Source: Pseudomonas baetica
GTDB lineage: Bacteria; Pseudomonadota; Gammaproteobacteria; Pseudomonadales; Pseudomonadaceae
DNA: 64,000 nucleotides
Reading direction: 5' to 3'
Assembly: GCF_019733355.1 (NCBI RefSeq)
Contig: NZ_JAIHLQ010000003.1
Coordinates: 124,001 to 188,000 of the forward strand
The translations under genes and the position numbers were made by a program. This document shows, in pieces, positions 43,549-52,818 of the stretch. Below the pieces are notes generated by a model. The model had not been told where the DNA came from. It made no database searches and was given only the letters and a program-made list of their open reading frames with translations. The number at the start of each line of letters is the position of its first letter. Position 1 is the stretch's first letter.

Positions 43549-45174
43549 ATGTCCTTGCGTAACCTGAATATCGCGCCCCGTGCTTTCCTCGGTTTTGCCT
43601 TTATCGCCTTGCTGGTGATTGTGCTCGGCATGTTCGCCGTCAATCGCATGTCGACCATCCGCCAGGCCTCCATCGACATGGACACCAACCAACTGCCGAG
43701 CGTGACGCAGCTCGGCGTAATGACGGAAAACGTTCTGCGCCTGCGGATTCTGTCGTTCCGCGTGTTGGTCAATCGCGAACCGGCCGGTTTACAGGAAGCA
43801 CAGACCCGCATTGCTGTGCTGGTCGATAAAGTCCGCAGCGCCCAGGCCGCCTATGCCGCGCTGCCGGCAGGCACAGAAGAGCGAGCGCTGTATCAGACCT
43901 TCACGGCGACGCTGGACAACTATCTGCAAGCGCAAAACCAGATGTTGGAGCTGTCCCGTCAGGACAAGCTCGATGAATTGCGCACGCTGATCAACACGCG
44001 GATCAAGGACGGCACCGACCGGATGGGCGAGCAGCTCAACAAACTGATCGCGATCAACGGTGCAGGGGCGAAAGCAGCCTCCGAGCAGGCCAGTGACCAT
44101 TACGACAGCGCCATCACCGGCATCATCATTGTCGCGGTCGTTGCCGCGCTGGCGACCGTGTTGCTGGCCTGGCTGCTGACCCGCAGCATCGTCACACCGC
44201 TGAACCGCGCAGTGGCGGCCGCGCAAACCATCGCCGGCGGCAACCTCACCACCCTCATCGAAGTCGATGGCAAGGACGAACCGGCGCGCCTGCTCGAAGC
44301 CCTTGTGGCCATGCAAACGAACCTGCGTAAAACCATCGAGCAGATTGCCGGTTCCGCCACACAGTTGGGGGCCGCCGCCGAGGAACTCAGCGCCGTGACC
44401 GAAGAGGCCTCCCGTGGCCTGCAACAGCAGAACAACGAAATCGAACAAGCCGCCACCGCTGTCAACGAGATGACCGCCGCTGTTGAAGAAGTGGCGCGCA
44501 ATGCCGTGTCGACCTCCGAAGCCTCGAACCAATCGACCCACGCCGCGCGCGAAGGTCGCGATCAGGTGGTGAAAACCGTCGACGCGATCCAGACCATGAC
44601 CCACGACGTGCAGAACACCGCGCACATGGTCGAAGGCCTCGCTGCACAGGGGCGCGACATCGGCAAAGTGCTCGACGTGATCCGCGCCATCGCCGAACAG
44701 ACCAACCTGCTGGCTCTCAACGCAGCCATCGAAGCGGCACGTGCCGGTGAGGCCGGACGCGGTTTCGCCGTGGTTGCCGACGAAGTGCGAGCGCTGGCCC
44801 ATCGCACGGCGCAGTCGACACAGGAAATCGAAAAAATGGTTGCCGGCATCCAGAACGGCACTGGCGAAGCGGTTTCGTCGATGCAGCAAAGCAACCAGCG
44901 CACCCAAACCACGCTGGAAATGGCCCGCGCCGCCGGTGTGGCACTGGAGCAAATCACTCAGTCGATCCACCAGATCAACGAGCGCAACCTGGTGATCGCC
45001 AGCGCCTCGGAAGAGCAGGCGCAGGTGTCCCGTGAAGTTGACCGCAATCTCGTCAACATCCGCGACCTGGCCACGCAATCGGCTGCAGGCGCCAACCAGA
45101 CCAGCGCCGCGACCCACGAACTGTCGCGTCTGGCGGCGGATTTGAACGCCATGGTGGCGCGTTTTGTGATTTGA
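43549..45174 (+). CDS. Methyl-accepting chemotaxis protein
   Basis: A 541-residue chemoreceptor. TM1 (about 10-31), periplasmic four-helix-bundle ligand domain (35-183), TM2 (186-208), HAMP (209-262) and the MA signalling domain, whose hairpin tip [20 protein letters not shown] is intact. There is no C-terminal CheR-binding pentapeptide; it ends [11 protein letters not shown]. The ligand cannot be read from the sequence. It is not in a chemotaxis operon; a sigma-28-like promoter lies upstream. Confidence 0.95.
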   Translation: MSLRNLNIAPRAFLGFAFIALLVIVLGMFAVNRMSTIRQASIDMDTNQLPSVTQLGVMTENVLRLRILSFRVLVNREPAGLQEAQTRIAVLVDKVRSAQAAYAALPAGTEERALYQTFTATLDNYLQAQNQMLELSRQDKLDELRTLINTRIKDGTDRMGEQLNKLIAINGAGAKAASEQASDHYDSAITGIIIVAVVAALATVLLAWLLTRSIVTPLNRAVAAAQTIAGGNLTTLIEVDGKDEPARLLEALVAMQTNLRKTIEQIAGSATQLGAAAEELSAVTEEASRGLQQQNNEIEQAATAVNEMTAAVEEVARNAVSTSEASNQSTHAAREGRDQVVKTVDAIQTMTHDVQNTAHMVEGLAAQGRDIGKVLDVIRAIAEQTNLLALNAAIEAARAGEAGRGFAVVADEVRALAHRTAQSTQEIEKMVAGIQNGTGEAVSSMQQSNQRTQTTLEMARAAGVALEQITQSIHQINERNLVIASASEEQAQVSREVDRNLVNIRDLATQSAAGANQTSAATHELSRLAADLNAMVARFVI

Positions 45175-45215
45175 GATAGGGTGAAGGCTGGAGACCGCGC
45201 CATCAGGAGACGTAC

Positions 45216-46403
45216 ATGCGCTATTCAGCCTTGACCCAACGAATCGCCGGGGAGGGTGCAGCGGCTTGGCAGATTCACGACCGAGCGCTGGCGTTGCGCG
45301 CCGAGGGTGTCGATATCTTGCTGCTGAGCGTGGGCGATCCGGATTTCGATACGCCGTTGCCCATCGTCCATGGCGCCATCGACAGTTTGCTGGCAGGTGA
45401 TACCCATTATTCCGAAGTGCGCGGCCGCTTGGCGCTACGCCAGTTGATTGCCGCACGCCATCGGCGGCGCAGTGGTCAAGCGGTCGATGCCGACCATGTG
45501 ATTGTCATGCCCGGCGCGCAATGCGCGGTGTATTCGGTGGCGCAATGCCTGCTCGATCCGGGTGACGAGGTGATTGTCGCCGAGCCGATGTACGTGACCT
45601 ACGAAGGCGTGTTTGGCGCCTGTGGCGCGACGGTGGTGCCGGTGCCGGTACGGCCGGAAAACGGCTTTCGCGTAGACCCCGCCGATGTCGCCGCACGCAT
45701 CACCCCCAAGACCCGCGCCATGCTGCTCAACAGTCCGAACAATCCCAGCGGTGCCAGCCTGCCGCTGCTGATCTGGCAGGAACTGGCGACCTTGTGCATT
45801 CGTCACGATTTGTGGCTGATCAGCGACGAGGTCTACAGCGAACTGCTTTACGAGGGCGAGCACGTCAGCCCGGCGAGCCTGCCGGGCATGGCCGAGCGCA
45901 CCGCGACGATCAATAGCCTGTCCAAATCCCACGCCATGACCGGCTGGCGCATCGGCTGGATGATCGGGCCGAAATCATTGGCTGAGCACTTGGTAAACCT
46001 GTCGCTGAGCATGTTGTTCGGCTTGCCGGATTTCGTCCAGAAAGCCGCGCAAGTGGCGCTGGAAACGGATTTGCCCGAAGTGACGCAGATGCGCGAGGAG
46101 TATCGCCTGCGTCGCGATCTGGTGTGCGAGCGGTTGCGCGGCTGTCCGGGTTTGCAGCCGATCCGGCCGGATGGCGGGATGTTCGTGATGGTCGATGTCC
46201 GCCAGACCGGGCTCGGCGCGCAGGCGTTTGCCGAGCGGTTGCTGGAGGGCTATGGCGTGTCGGTGCTGGCCGGTGAAGCCTTCGGGCCGAGTGCGGCGGG
46301 GCATATTCGCATCGGGTTGGTGGTGGACAGGGTGAAACTGGCCGATGCCTGTGCGCGGATTGCCCTGTGTGCGGCGCAGTTGTTACAGATGCGCCGTGCC
46401 TGA
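45216..46403 (+). CDS. aruH: Arginine:pyruvate transaminase AruH
   Basis: A 395-residue fold-type I aminotransferase, PLP lysine in NSLSKSHAMTGWRIGW. It is very close along its length to what I recall of Pseudomonas aeruginosa AruH (RYS..TQRIAGEGAAAW, LLLSVGDPDFDTP, EPMYVTYEGVFGACGA), which transfers the amino group of L-arginine to pyruvate in the arginine transaminase pathway. The partner decarboxylase aruI and the regulators aruRS are not adjacent. The start follows CAGGAGACGTAC. Substrate assignment rests on remembered similarity. Confidence 0.82.
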   Translation: MRYSALTQRIAGEGAAAWQIHDRALALRAEGVDILLLSVGDPDFDTPLPIVHGAIDSLLAGDTHYSEVRGRLALRQLIAARHRRRSGQAVDADHVIVMPGAQCAVYSVAQCLLDPGDEVIVAEPMYVTYEGVFGACGATVVPVPVRPENGFRVDPADVAARITPKTRAMLLNSPNNPSGASLPLLIWQELATLCIRHDLWLISDEVYSELLYEGEHVSPASLPGMAERTATINSLSKSHAMTGWRIGWMIGPKSLAEHLVNLSLSMLFGLPDFVQKAAQVALETDLPEVTQMREEYRLRRDLVCERLRGCPGLQPIRPDGGMFVMVDVRQTGLGAQAFAERLLEGYGVSVLAGEAFGPSAAGHIRIGLVVDRVKLADACARIALCAAQLLQMRRA

Positions 46404-46430
46404 GGGGTTTTGTGTTGTCTGAACGGGCCC

Positions 46431-46491
46431 CTTCGCGAGCAAGCGCGCTCCCACAGTGGCGTGCATTTCAAATGCGGGCTCGCTCGCGAAA
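46431..46491. repeat. REPIN (one arm diverged)
   Basis: CTTCGCGAGCAAGCGCGCTC on the left and GCGGGCTCGCTCGCGAA on the right, facing each other between convergent aruH and kguD. Confidence 0.75.
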
Positions 46492-46515
46492 AGAGGGTGT
46501 CAGGCGACAGTTTTT

Positions 46516-47493
46516 TCAGCCTTGCCAGGCCAATGGATTGACCAGATTCAAAGGCTTCTCCCCACTCAACGCCAGCAACAGATTCTCCACCGCACGGCGC
46601 GCCATCGCCTCGCGTGTCTCGTGGGTCGCCGATCCCATATGCGGCGTGGCGACCACATTATTGAGCTGCAACAACGGCGAGTCCTGATTCAACGGCTCAC
46701 GCTCGAACACATCAAGGCCCGCCGCGCGAATTCGGTTATGCCGCAGTGCATCGATCAGCGCCGCCTCATTGACCACTTTGCCCCGGGAGATATTGATGAA
46801 GATGCTTTCCGGGCGCATCAACGCGAACTGTTCAGCGCCGATCAGCCCTTCGGTCTGCGCCGTCAGCGGCAAGGTCAGACAGATGAAATCGGCTTGCTTC
46901 AACAAGTCTTCAAGGCTGCGGTACTGCGCATCAAAGCGATCCTCGACTGCCGGCTTACGCGACTGGCTGTGATAGATCACCGGCATGCCAAAGCCGAAAT
47001 GTCCGCGCTGGGCCAATGCCTCGCCAATGCGGCCCATGCCGATGATGCCCAGCGTCTTGCCGTGCACATCGGTGCCGAAATGTGCCGGCCCGATGCTGCG
47101 CTGCCATTGGCCGCTGCGCACCATGTTCGCCAGTTCCACCACCCGCCGGGCAGCGGCGAGGATCAAGGCGAAACCGGTGTCGGCGGTGGTTTCGGTGAGT
47201 ACGTCCGGGGTGTTGGTCAGCAGGATCTTGCGCCGCGTCAGGTAGTCGATGGCGTAGTTGTCGACGCCCACCGAGACACTGGCAATCGCCTCCAGTTGCG
47301 GCGCCAGATCCAGCAATGCGGCGTCGAGTTTCAGGCTGGCACCGAGCAAGCCGTGGGCGCGGGGCAGGGCGTTGCGCAGTTGCATGAGTCCGTCGGCGTC
47401 GAGGCTTTCAACCAACGTCACTTCGACGTGTTCTTGCAGGCGCGTCATCAGCGCCGGCGAAAGTTTCTTGTACAACACGACCTGTTTTTTCAT
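46516..47493 (-). CDS. kguD: 2-keto-6-phosphogluconate reductase KguD (2-hydroxyacid dehydrogenase)
   Basis: A 325-residue D-2-hydroxyacid dehydrogenase. GKTLGIIGMGRIGEALAQRG is the NAD(P) loop; catalytic Arg (INISRGKVV), Glu (GLDVFEREPL) and His (TPHMGSATH) are present. As the last gene of kguE-kguK-kguT-kguD, it should reduce 2-keto-6-phosphogluconate to 6-phosphogluconate. The start ATG 47493 lies 13 bases after the kguT stop. By family alone it could be a glyoxylate/hydroxypyruvate reductase; context decides. Confidence 0.88.
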   Translation of the reverse strand: MKKQVVLYKKLSPALMTRLQEHVEVTLVESLDADGLMQLRNALPRAHGLLGASLKLDAALLDLAPQLEAIASVSVGVDNYAIDYLTRRKILLTNTPDVLTETTADTGFALILAAARRVVELANMVRSGQWQRSIGPAHFGTDVHGKTLGIIGMGRIGEALAQRGHFGFGMPVIYHSQSRKPAVEDRFDAQYRSLEDLLKQADFICLTLPLTAQTEGLIGAEQFALMRPESIFINISRGKVVNEAALIDALRHNRIRAAGLDVFEREPLNQDSPLLQLNNVVATPHMGSATHETREAMARRAVENLLLALSGEKPLNLVNPLAWQG

Positions 47494-47506
47494 GGCAAAA
47501 ATCTCT

Positions 47507-48805
47507 TCAGGAATGAGCCGGCACCGGACGCTTGGCCACGGCTTTGGGCGCGACGCGATCACTGGCGCCGGGCTTGAGGAAAATCGTCAGCACCACCGAC
47601 AGCATGAGCGCGCCGCTCATCAGCAGGTACGAAGCACCGGGTGAACCGGTCGAGCTGTTCAAATAACCAACCAGATAGGAGCCGCCGAACGAACCGAGCG
47701 CGCCCATGCTATTGATCAGCGCCATCGCGCCACCGGCAACGTTGGCCGGCAGAATTTCCGGCACGATTGCGAAGAACGGCCCATAGGGTGCGTACATGCA
47801 CGCGCCGGCAATCACCAGCAGCGTGTACGACCACCAGAAATGATCGGCACCGAGCACGTAGGAACCATAAAAGGCAATCGAGGCGATCAGCAGCGGCGGC
47901 CAGACGAAACGTTTGCGCTTTTGCAATTTGTCCGAGCCCCACGAGACGGCGAGCATGCCAATTACCGCCGCCAGATACGGCAGCGCCGACAGCCAGCCAG
48001 CCTCAATCATGTCCATTTGCGCGCCGGCCTTGAGGATCGACGGCAGCCACAGCACAAAGCCGTAGACGCCAATGCTCCAGCAGAAAAACTGCAGGGCCAG
48101 AATGATCACCTTCGGCGACCGGAACGCCTCGGCGTAGTTCTTCACCGCTTTGATGCCGACCTGTTCGGCGGCCAGGGCGCTTTCCAGATCCTGTTTTTCC
48201 TGGTCGGTAAGCCACGTGGCCTGGGCCGGACGATCATCGGCCAAACGCCACCAGATAAACGCCCACAGCACCGCCGGCAAGCCTTCGATGATGAACATCC
48301 AGCGCCAATTGAAATGCTGCACCAAATACCCGGAAACCACCGACATCCACAGCATCGTCACCGGGTTGCCGAGGATCAGAAAGGTGTTGGCGCGCGAGCG
48401 TTCGGCACGGGTGAACCAGTGGCACAGGTAAACCAGCATCGCCGGCATGACCGCCGCTTCGACAACGCCGAGCATGAAGCGGATGACGATCAACCAGTAG
48501 GCGTTGGAGACCACGCCGGTCAGCGTGGCGAGGCCACCCCAAAGGATCAGACTGACGAAAATCAGTTTCTTCACGCTGTGTTTTTGCGCGTAGATGGCAC
48601 CCGGGACCTGGAAGAAAAAGTAGCCGAGGAAGAACAGCGCGCCGAGCAGCGAGGACAGGCCCGGCGTGATCATCAGGTCGGCGGCCATGCCGGACGCGGC
48701 GGCGAAACCGTAATTGGCGCGATCGAGGTACGCCAGGCTATAGGTGATGAACACGATCGGCATGATGTACCACCAGCGGCGGGCGGCGAGCGTTGCGGTT
48801 TTCAT
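47507..48805 (-). CDS. kguT: 2-ketogluconate transporter KguT (MFS)
   Basis: A 432-residue inner-membrane carrier with 12 helices of the anion:cation symporter family. YIMPIVFITYSLAYLDRANY is the first helix with the family motif, and GVVEAAVMPAMLVYLCHWF the conserved helix 4 region. It imports 2-ketogluconate made in the periplasm by gluconate dehydrogenase. It lies between kguK (56 bases, with a REPIN overlapping the kguK end) and kguD. Confidence 0.9.
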   Translation of the reverse strand: MKTATLAARRWWYIMPIVFITYSLAYLDRANYGFAAASGMAADLMITPGLSSLLGALFFLGYFFFQVPGAIYAQKHSVKKLIFVSLILWGGLATLTGVVSNAYWLIVIRFMLGVVEAAVMPAMLVYLCHWFTRAERSRANTFLILGNPVTMLWMSVVSGYLVQHFNWRWMFIIEGLPAVLWAFIWWRLADDRPAQATWLTDQEKQDLESALAAEQVGIKAVKNYAEAFRSPKVIILALQFFCWSIGVYGFVLWLPSILKAGAQMDMIEAGWLSALPYLAAVIGMLAVSWGSDKLQKRKRFVWPPLLIASIAFYGSYVLGADHFWWSYTLLVIAGACMYAPYGPFFAIVPEILPANVAGGAMALINSMGALGSFGGSYLVGYLNSSTGSPGASYLLMSGALMLSVVLTIFLKPGASDRVAPKAVAKRPVPAHS

Positions 48806-48861
48806 GGTGTTGCTCCTGAGCTTGTTGTTTTTGTCGCAGCAGGTTCAAATTTTTACGCTGA

Positions 48862-49881
48862 TCAAGCGTGCCTCTTCGCGAGTAGGCCCGCTCCCACAGT
48901 GGAATGCGTTTCATATGTGGGAGCGGGCGTGCTCGCGAAGGCGGCTTCAAATTCAGTACAGAGTTCAACTCGAGTCGGCAGCCCCTCCATATCGCCGCGA
49001 CTCTGCACCGCCCGACTGCCAATCCAGTTCGCACGCTGCACCGCCTCGGCAAAACTCTGATGTTCCAGCAGGGCACTGATCATCCCCACCGCAAAGCCAT
49101 CGCCGGCACCCACCGTGTCGATGACAGTGGCCACCGGCACCCCGGCGACAAATCCCTGATCCAGATGCGTGCGGTAATAGGCACCCTCTGGGCCAAGCTT
49201 GATCGCTACCGCCTCAGCACCTTGATCCAGATAAAACGCCGCAATGTCCGCAGGGGCGTCGAGACCGGTGAGCAAACGACCTTCGCTCAACCCCGGCAGT
49301 ACCCAATGGGCGAGGGCGGCGAGGCGGTTGATTTCGGTGATCATCTCGCCCTCACTGGCCCACAGGCTCGGGCGCAGATTGGGGTCGAACGACACGCTAC
49401 GCCCGGCATTGCGCATGCGGGTCATCAACTCAGCGGACATCTCTCGCGCCGATGCCGACAGCGCTGGCGCAATGCCCGTCGCATGAAGATGCCGGGCGTT
49501 CAGCAGGCTTTCGGTGATTGAACGTGGCGACAGATAACTGGCCGCCGAGCCTCGACGGAAATATTCGACGTGCGGGTCGCTGCCATCGTCGGTGCGGGAC
49601 TTGAACTGGAAACCAGTGGGGTGCGCCTTGTCGACATCAACATGGCTGCAATCCAGACCTTCCTTGATCAAGGTCTCGACCACAAAGCGTCCGAGCGAAT
49701 CGTTGCCGACCCGACTCAGCCAAGCCACATTGAACCCCAGCCGCGAAAGCCCGATTGCCACGTTGCTATCGGCTCCGGCAATACGTTTATGGAAGTGCTC
49801 GACCGCCGCCAGATCACCGCATTGCTCGGCCACCAGCATCGCCATGGTTTCGCCAAACGACAGAATATCGATCTCAGACAT
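48862..49881 (-). CDS. kguK: 2-ketogluconate kinase KguK, C-terminus encoded by a REPIN
   Basis: A 339-residue PfkB-family sugar kinase that phosphorylates 2-ketogluconate. N-terminal FGETMAMLVA, the ribokinase GGxx-like region AGADSNVAIGLSRLG and the catalytic DTVGAGDGFAVGM (Asp base) are clear. It starts inside the end of kguE (eight-base overlap), so is coupled to it. The last residues, STVGAGLLAKRHA, are translated from the REPIN at 48875-48939, making the protein some 20 residues longer than I would expect. The tail is probably harmless, but odd. Confidence 0.9.
   Translation of the reverse strand: MSEIDILSFGETMAMLVAEQCGDLAAVEHFHKRIAGADSNVAIGLSRLGFNVAWLSRVGNDSLGRFVVETLIKEGLDCSHVDVDKAHPTGFQFKSRTDDGSDPHVEYFRRGSAASYLSPRSITESLLNARHLHATGIAPALSASAREMSAELMTRMRNAGRSVSFDPNLRPSLWASEGEMITEINRLAALAHWVLPGLSEGRLLTGLDAPADIAAFYLDQGAEAVAIKLGPEGAYYRTHLDQGFVAGVPVATVIDTVGAGDGFAVGMISALLEHQSFAEAVQRANWIGSRAVQSRGDMEGLPTRVELCTEFEAAFASTPAPTYETHSTVGAGLLAKRHA
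48875..48939. repeat. REPIN overlapping the 3' end of kguK
   Basis: TTCGCGAGTAGGCCCGCTCC and TGTGGGAGCGGGCGTGCTCG face each other across about 16 bases. It lies wholly within the kguK reading frame, whose stop is just past it at 48862. Confidence 0.88.
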
Positions 49882-50656
49882 GAGCAGGCTCCAGACGGCA
49901 TTGGCCGAGACGGGCGAGGGTGGCGACGTGTTCGCGGGTCAACTCGACCAGATCATCACCCTGCAATGGATACTCGGCCGCGCGCATAACGCCTTGAGCC
50001 ATGTGCCTCAGCAGTTGTTCCCACAAATGCAGATCGCTCGCGGCGGGCGGCACTGACACCAGTTTGCCGTCGGGGCGGCGGGCCACGGCTTTGCAATGCA
50101 CATAACCAACGTGGCGACCGAGCAGGCGCGCGGCGCAGGTGGCGGACTGGTCTTGCCACTGCCAGTTGCCGATGTCGAAGGTCATTTTGATCGGCAGGTT
50201 GTGTTCTTCGACGGCAGTGAAGAACCGCTGAAACGGCTCGATCCGCCCGCCGTGCAGAGTCTGGTCGTTCTCTACCAGCAACTGCACCTCGCTATTGCTG
50301 AGCAATTGCTTAAGGGCTGACAGATCGCAGTTGTCGGTGAAGTAGCCGAGTGAAACTTTCAGCCACTTCGAACCGAACGCCTCGGCGTGTTGCAGGGCAG
50401 TAATCAACTCCGGGTTGGGATGGGACTGGCCGGCCAGCCACAGTTCGGTCGGCGACGAATAGATGCTTTGCAAACCCAGCGCCTGAGTGGCGGCGCTCAA
50501 CTGCACGGGTACTTCACGGGTCAGCAATTCCTCGCGCCACTCGATGCGATCAGCTCCGGCGGCAGCCAATACGTCGATAAAAAAATCTTGCCCGCGCAGG
50601 CGTACAAGCTCGGCGCCGTAGCTGGACAGGCTGATGGAAACAGCAGGTCTATTCAT
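49874..50656 (-). CDS. kguE: Sugar-phosphate isomerase/epimerase-like KguE
   Basis: A 260-residue TIM-barrel protein of the xylose-isomerase-like AP-endonuclease-2 superfamily. Metal-type residues appear in ELLTREVP, LLVENDQT and MTFDIGNWQWQ. It is the first gene of the ketogluconate operon; its step in the pathway is not settled (epimerase is by family). The start follows GAGGTACACAACA, with a PtxS operator 14 bases before the ATG. Confidence 0.85.
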   Translation of the reverse strand: MNRPAVSISLSSYGAELVRLRGQDFFIDVLAAAGADRIEWREELLTREVPVQLSAATQALGLQSIYSSPTELWLAGQSHPNPELITALQHAEAFGSKWLKVSLGYFTDNCDLSALKQLLSNSEVQLLVENDQTLHGGRIEPFQRFFTAVEEHNLPIKMTFDIGNWQWQDQSATCAARLLGRHVGYVHCKAVARRPDGKLVSVPPAASDLHLWEQLLRHMAQGVMRAAEYPLQGDDLVELTREHVATLARLGQCRLEPAHV

Positions 50657-50669
50657 TGTTGTGTACCTC

Positions 50670-50683
50670 TGAAACCGGTTTCA
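50670..50683 (-). promoter_or_regulatory. PtxS operator before kguE
   Basis: TGAAACCGGTTTCA, a perfect palindrome identical to the known PtxS site of Pseudomonas. PtxS represses the operon and is released by 2-ketogluconate. Confidence 0.93.
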
Positions 50684-50733
50684 TTTTTGTTTAAATTTTT
50701 TTCAGATGTTTCTCTGTTGTTCCTTCGGGCTCT

Positions 50734-50799
50734 TTCGCGAGCAAGCCCACTGCCACCCTGGAATGCGATCCCATTGTGGGATCGGGCTTGCTCGCGAAG
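50734..50799. repeat. REPIN between ptxS and the kgu operon
   Basis: TTCGCGAGCAAGCCCACTGC and TGTGGGATCGGGCTTGCTCG facing each other, 13 bases after the ptxS stop; it may act as a transcript end. Confidence 0.85.
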
Positions 50800-50811
50800 A
50801 GGCCAGATCAG

Positions 50812-51837
50812 TCACCGCAAAGTCCCGAGGGTCGAACCCCGCTCAACCAGCACCGGCGCAAAATCCAGCACCCGCGCCGCTTCATCATTCCCACGCAAAC
50901 GCTTGAGCAAACACTCAAACGCCCGCGCGCCAATCTCCTCCGTCGGTTGGGCGAGCGCAGTGATCCCGCTACCCACCAATGGATACCAATCCAGATCATC
51001 CAGGGCGATGAGCCCGACATCCTCGAACAGCCGCGAACCGATCGTCCGCAACGCATGGGTCGCCGCCAGCGCCGCCACACCGTTGGCGCAGAACAGCGCC
51101 TTCGGCCTGGTATCTGGCGTGTTTAGAAAAATGTGAAGCTGAGTGGCCAAATCGTTGCCGGTTTCCAGCACCGCCCCGGTCAAATCGGAACGTTGAGCAA
51201 TTTGCGCCTGAAAACTGCTGACTCGCTCGATCCGCGAACTGGTGCCGTCATAGGGTTCGGTGACCAGCAACACATCGCGATAGCCACGCTGCTGAAGATG
51301 GGCTAGGGCCATTTCAACGGCTTGCGGGTTGTTTAGTCCGATCATGTCGCTGTCGAGCCCCTCGACCTTGCGATCCACCAGCACCAGCGGCATCTCGCGG
51401 TGCAACTCGTGCAATTCGTCACGGTGATGGCCGAGGGTGTTCACGATCAGTCCTTCGATGTTGTAAGAGCGCAACAACGCCAGATGCTGGCGTTCCTGCT
51501 CGTCATCGCGGTCGGTGTTGCACACCACAAGGCTGTAGCCATGCGCACGGCAGGCGGTTTCCACCCCGTGCATCACAGCAATCGAATAAGGGTTGCGGAT
51601 ATCGGCCACCAGCATGCCGATCAGGCGTGTGCGTCCGCGTTTAAGGCCGCGGGCCATCTGATTTGGCCGATAGCCGAGTTCGCTGATTGCCTGCTCGATA
51701 CGCAAGGCAATGGCATCGGAGAGCAGGGCGCGGTCATCGCCGATGAAGCGCGAGACGCTGGCCTTGGAAACACCGGCGCGCTCGGCGACGTCGAGCATGG
51801 TGACGCGGCTGCGCTGGGCGGTGGAGAAGTCGTTCAC
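50812..51837 (-). CDS. ptxS: LacI-family repressor PtxS
   Basis: A 341-residue LacI protein: HTH at 13-32 (TMLDVAERAGVSKASVSRFI), hinge to about 60, then a periplasmic-binding-like effector domain (RLIGMLVADIRNPYSIAV). Located directly upstream of kguEKTD with identical palindromic operators before itself and kguE, it must be PtxS, the 2-ketogluconate-responsive repressor, and autoregulated. The start is at ATG 51837. Confidence 0.93.
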   Translation of the reverse strand: MNDFSTAQRSRVTMLDVAERAGVSKASVSRFIGDDRALLSDAIALRIEQAISELGYRPNQMARGLKRGRTRLIGMLVADIRNPYSIAVMHGVETACRAHGYSLVVCNTDRDDEQERQHLALLRSYNIEGLIVNTLGHHRDELHELHREMPLVLVDRKVEGLDSDMIGLNNPQAVEMALAHLQQRGYRDVLLVTEPYDGTSSRIERVSSFQAQIAQRSDLTGAVLETGNDLATQLHIFLNTPDTRPKALFCANGVAALAATHALRTIGSRLFEDVGLIALDDLDWYPLVGSGITALAQPTEEIGARAFECLLKRLRGNDEAARVLDFAPVLVERGSTLGTLR

Positions 51838-51888
51838 GGTCTGAAACCTTGTTATTGGATTTATAAGGTTCAGTCGCTTGAGTGGCGC

Positions 51889-51902
51889 TGAAACCGGTTT
51901 CA
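51889..51902 (-). promoter_or_regulatory. PtxS operator before ptxS
   Basis: TGAAACCGGTTTCA, identical to the kguE operator, 52 bases before the ptxS start. Confidence 0.92.
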
Positions 51903-52000
51903 GGAGACACCAAAAACAAATCTTCCGTCAAGTAAATGATCGTGCGACATCCATCAAGCGCCGAAGAGCGGCACCCGGATCAAGCATGTCAACACGGTGG

Positions 52001-52642
52001 TCAGCCAAACAAACCTGCGGCGATATTGATCGAAAATCCGAGAATTGCCGTGTTGAACACAAACCCGATCAACGACTGCGCCAGTACGATTTTGCGCATG
52101 TCCCGCGTTGCCACGCCAACATCGGCTGTCTGTACGGCCACGCCGATGGTGAACGAGAAATACAGAAAGTCCCAATAGTTGGGCGTTGTCAGCCCCTCGG
52201 CAAACCGCAGCGCGGGTTCCTTGCCGTCCCAGGTGTAATAAAGCCGTGCGTAATGCACACAGAAAATTACCCCGATCAACAACCATGAACCGATCACGGT
52301 CAGTGCGGTGAACCCGTATTGCATGAGCTTGCGCGTGGTTTCCAGATCCTTGCTGCCGGCCAGTTCCAAGGTGATGGTGGCGAGGCTCGCGAGTGCGGCG
52401 ATGCACACCACGAACAACACCAGGCCGGCGTTTTCATCTTCGACTTCGGCGATGCGTTTGACGTCTGGGGCCTTGGCTCGCGCGGCGAGCCATAGCATCA
52501 GGATCAGGTACGTCCAGACACCAGTGTTCCAGCCGATGAGGATTTTGCTGACGATCGAGTCAGCCGGCGCCAGAAGACCGGTGGTGAGGCCGAGCAGTGC
52601 GGCGGCAGACAGTCGAGGGTGGGTGCGGGCGAGAAAGCGCAT
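52001..52642 (-). CDS. DUF1345 membrane protein
   Basis: A 213-residue inner-membrane protein with about five transmembrane helices, matching DUF1345: [17 protein letters not shown], an arginine-rich cytoplasmic loop, the conserved HYARLYY and [19 protein letters not shown], which recalls potassium-channel pore regions but lacks a GYG filter. Function is unknown. It is a single gene between ptxS and the efflux operon. Confidence 0.82.
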   Translation of the reverse strand: MRFLARTHPRLSAAALLGLTTGLLAPADSIVSKILIGWNTGVWTYLILMLWLAARAKAPDVKRIAEVEDENAGLVLFVVCIAALASLATITLELAGSKDLETTRKLMQYGFTALTVIGSWLLIGVIFCVHYARLYYTWDGKEPALRFAEGLTTPNYWDFLYFSFTIGVAVQTADVGVATRDMRKIVLAQSLIGFVFNTAILGFSINIAAGLFG

Positions 52643-52723
52643 GAGGACTCGATGGGCCAGGGTGTTTAGTCACCTTAGCCTAGCGTTGTTGGGCATGACC
52701 ACTGACTGACGTTAACGCAGATT

Positions 52724-52814
52724 TTGTGGGAGCGGGCTTGCTCGTGAATGCAGTACATCAGAGACCAAAAATCCTGTCTGAAAGCGCCCATTCGCGAGCA
52801 GCCCGCTCCCACAA
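52724..52814. repeat. REPIN
   Basis: TTGTGGGAGCGGGCTTGCTC and TTCGCGAGCAGCCCGCTCCC, facing each other across about 40 bases, ending four bases before the stop of the RND pump gene. It could end its transcript. Confidence 0.88.
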
Positions 52815-52818
52815 TGGG

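Noticed and set aside
43789..45456. 555-codon minus-strand frame opposite the chemoreceptor
   Set aside because: It mirrors the chemoreceptor coding sequence and shows low-complexity Gly/His/Arg content, with no motif.
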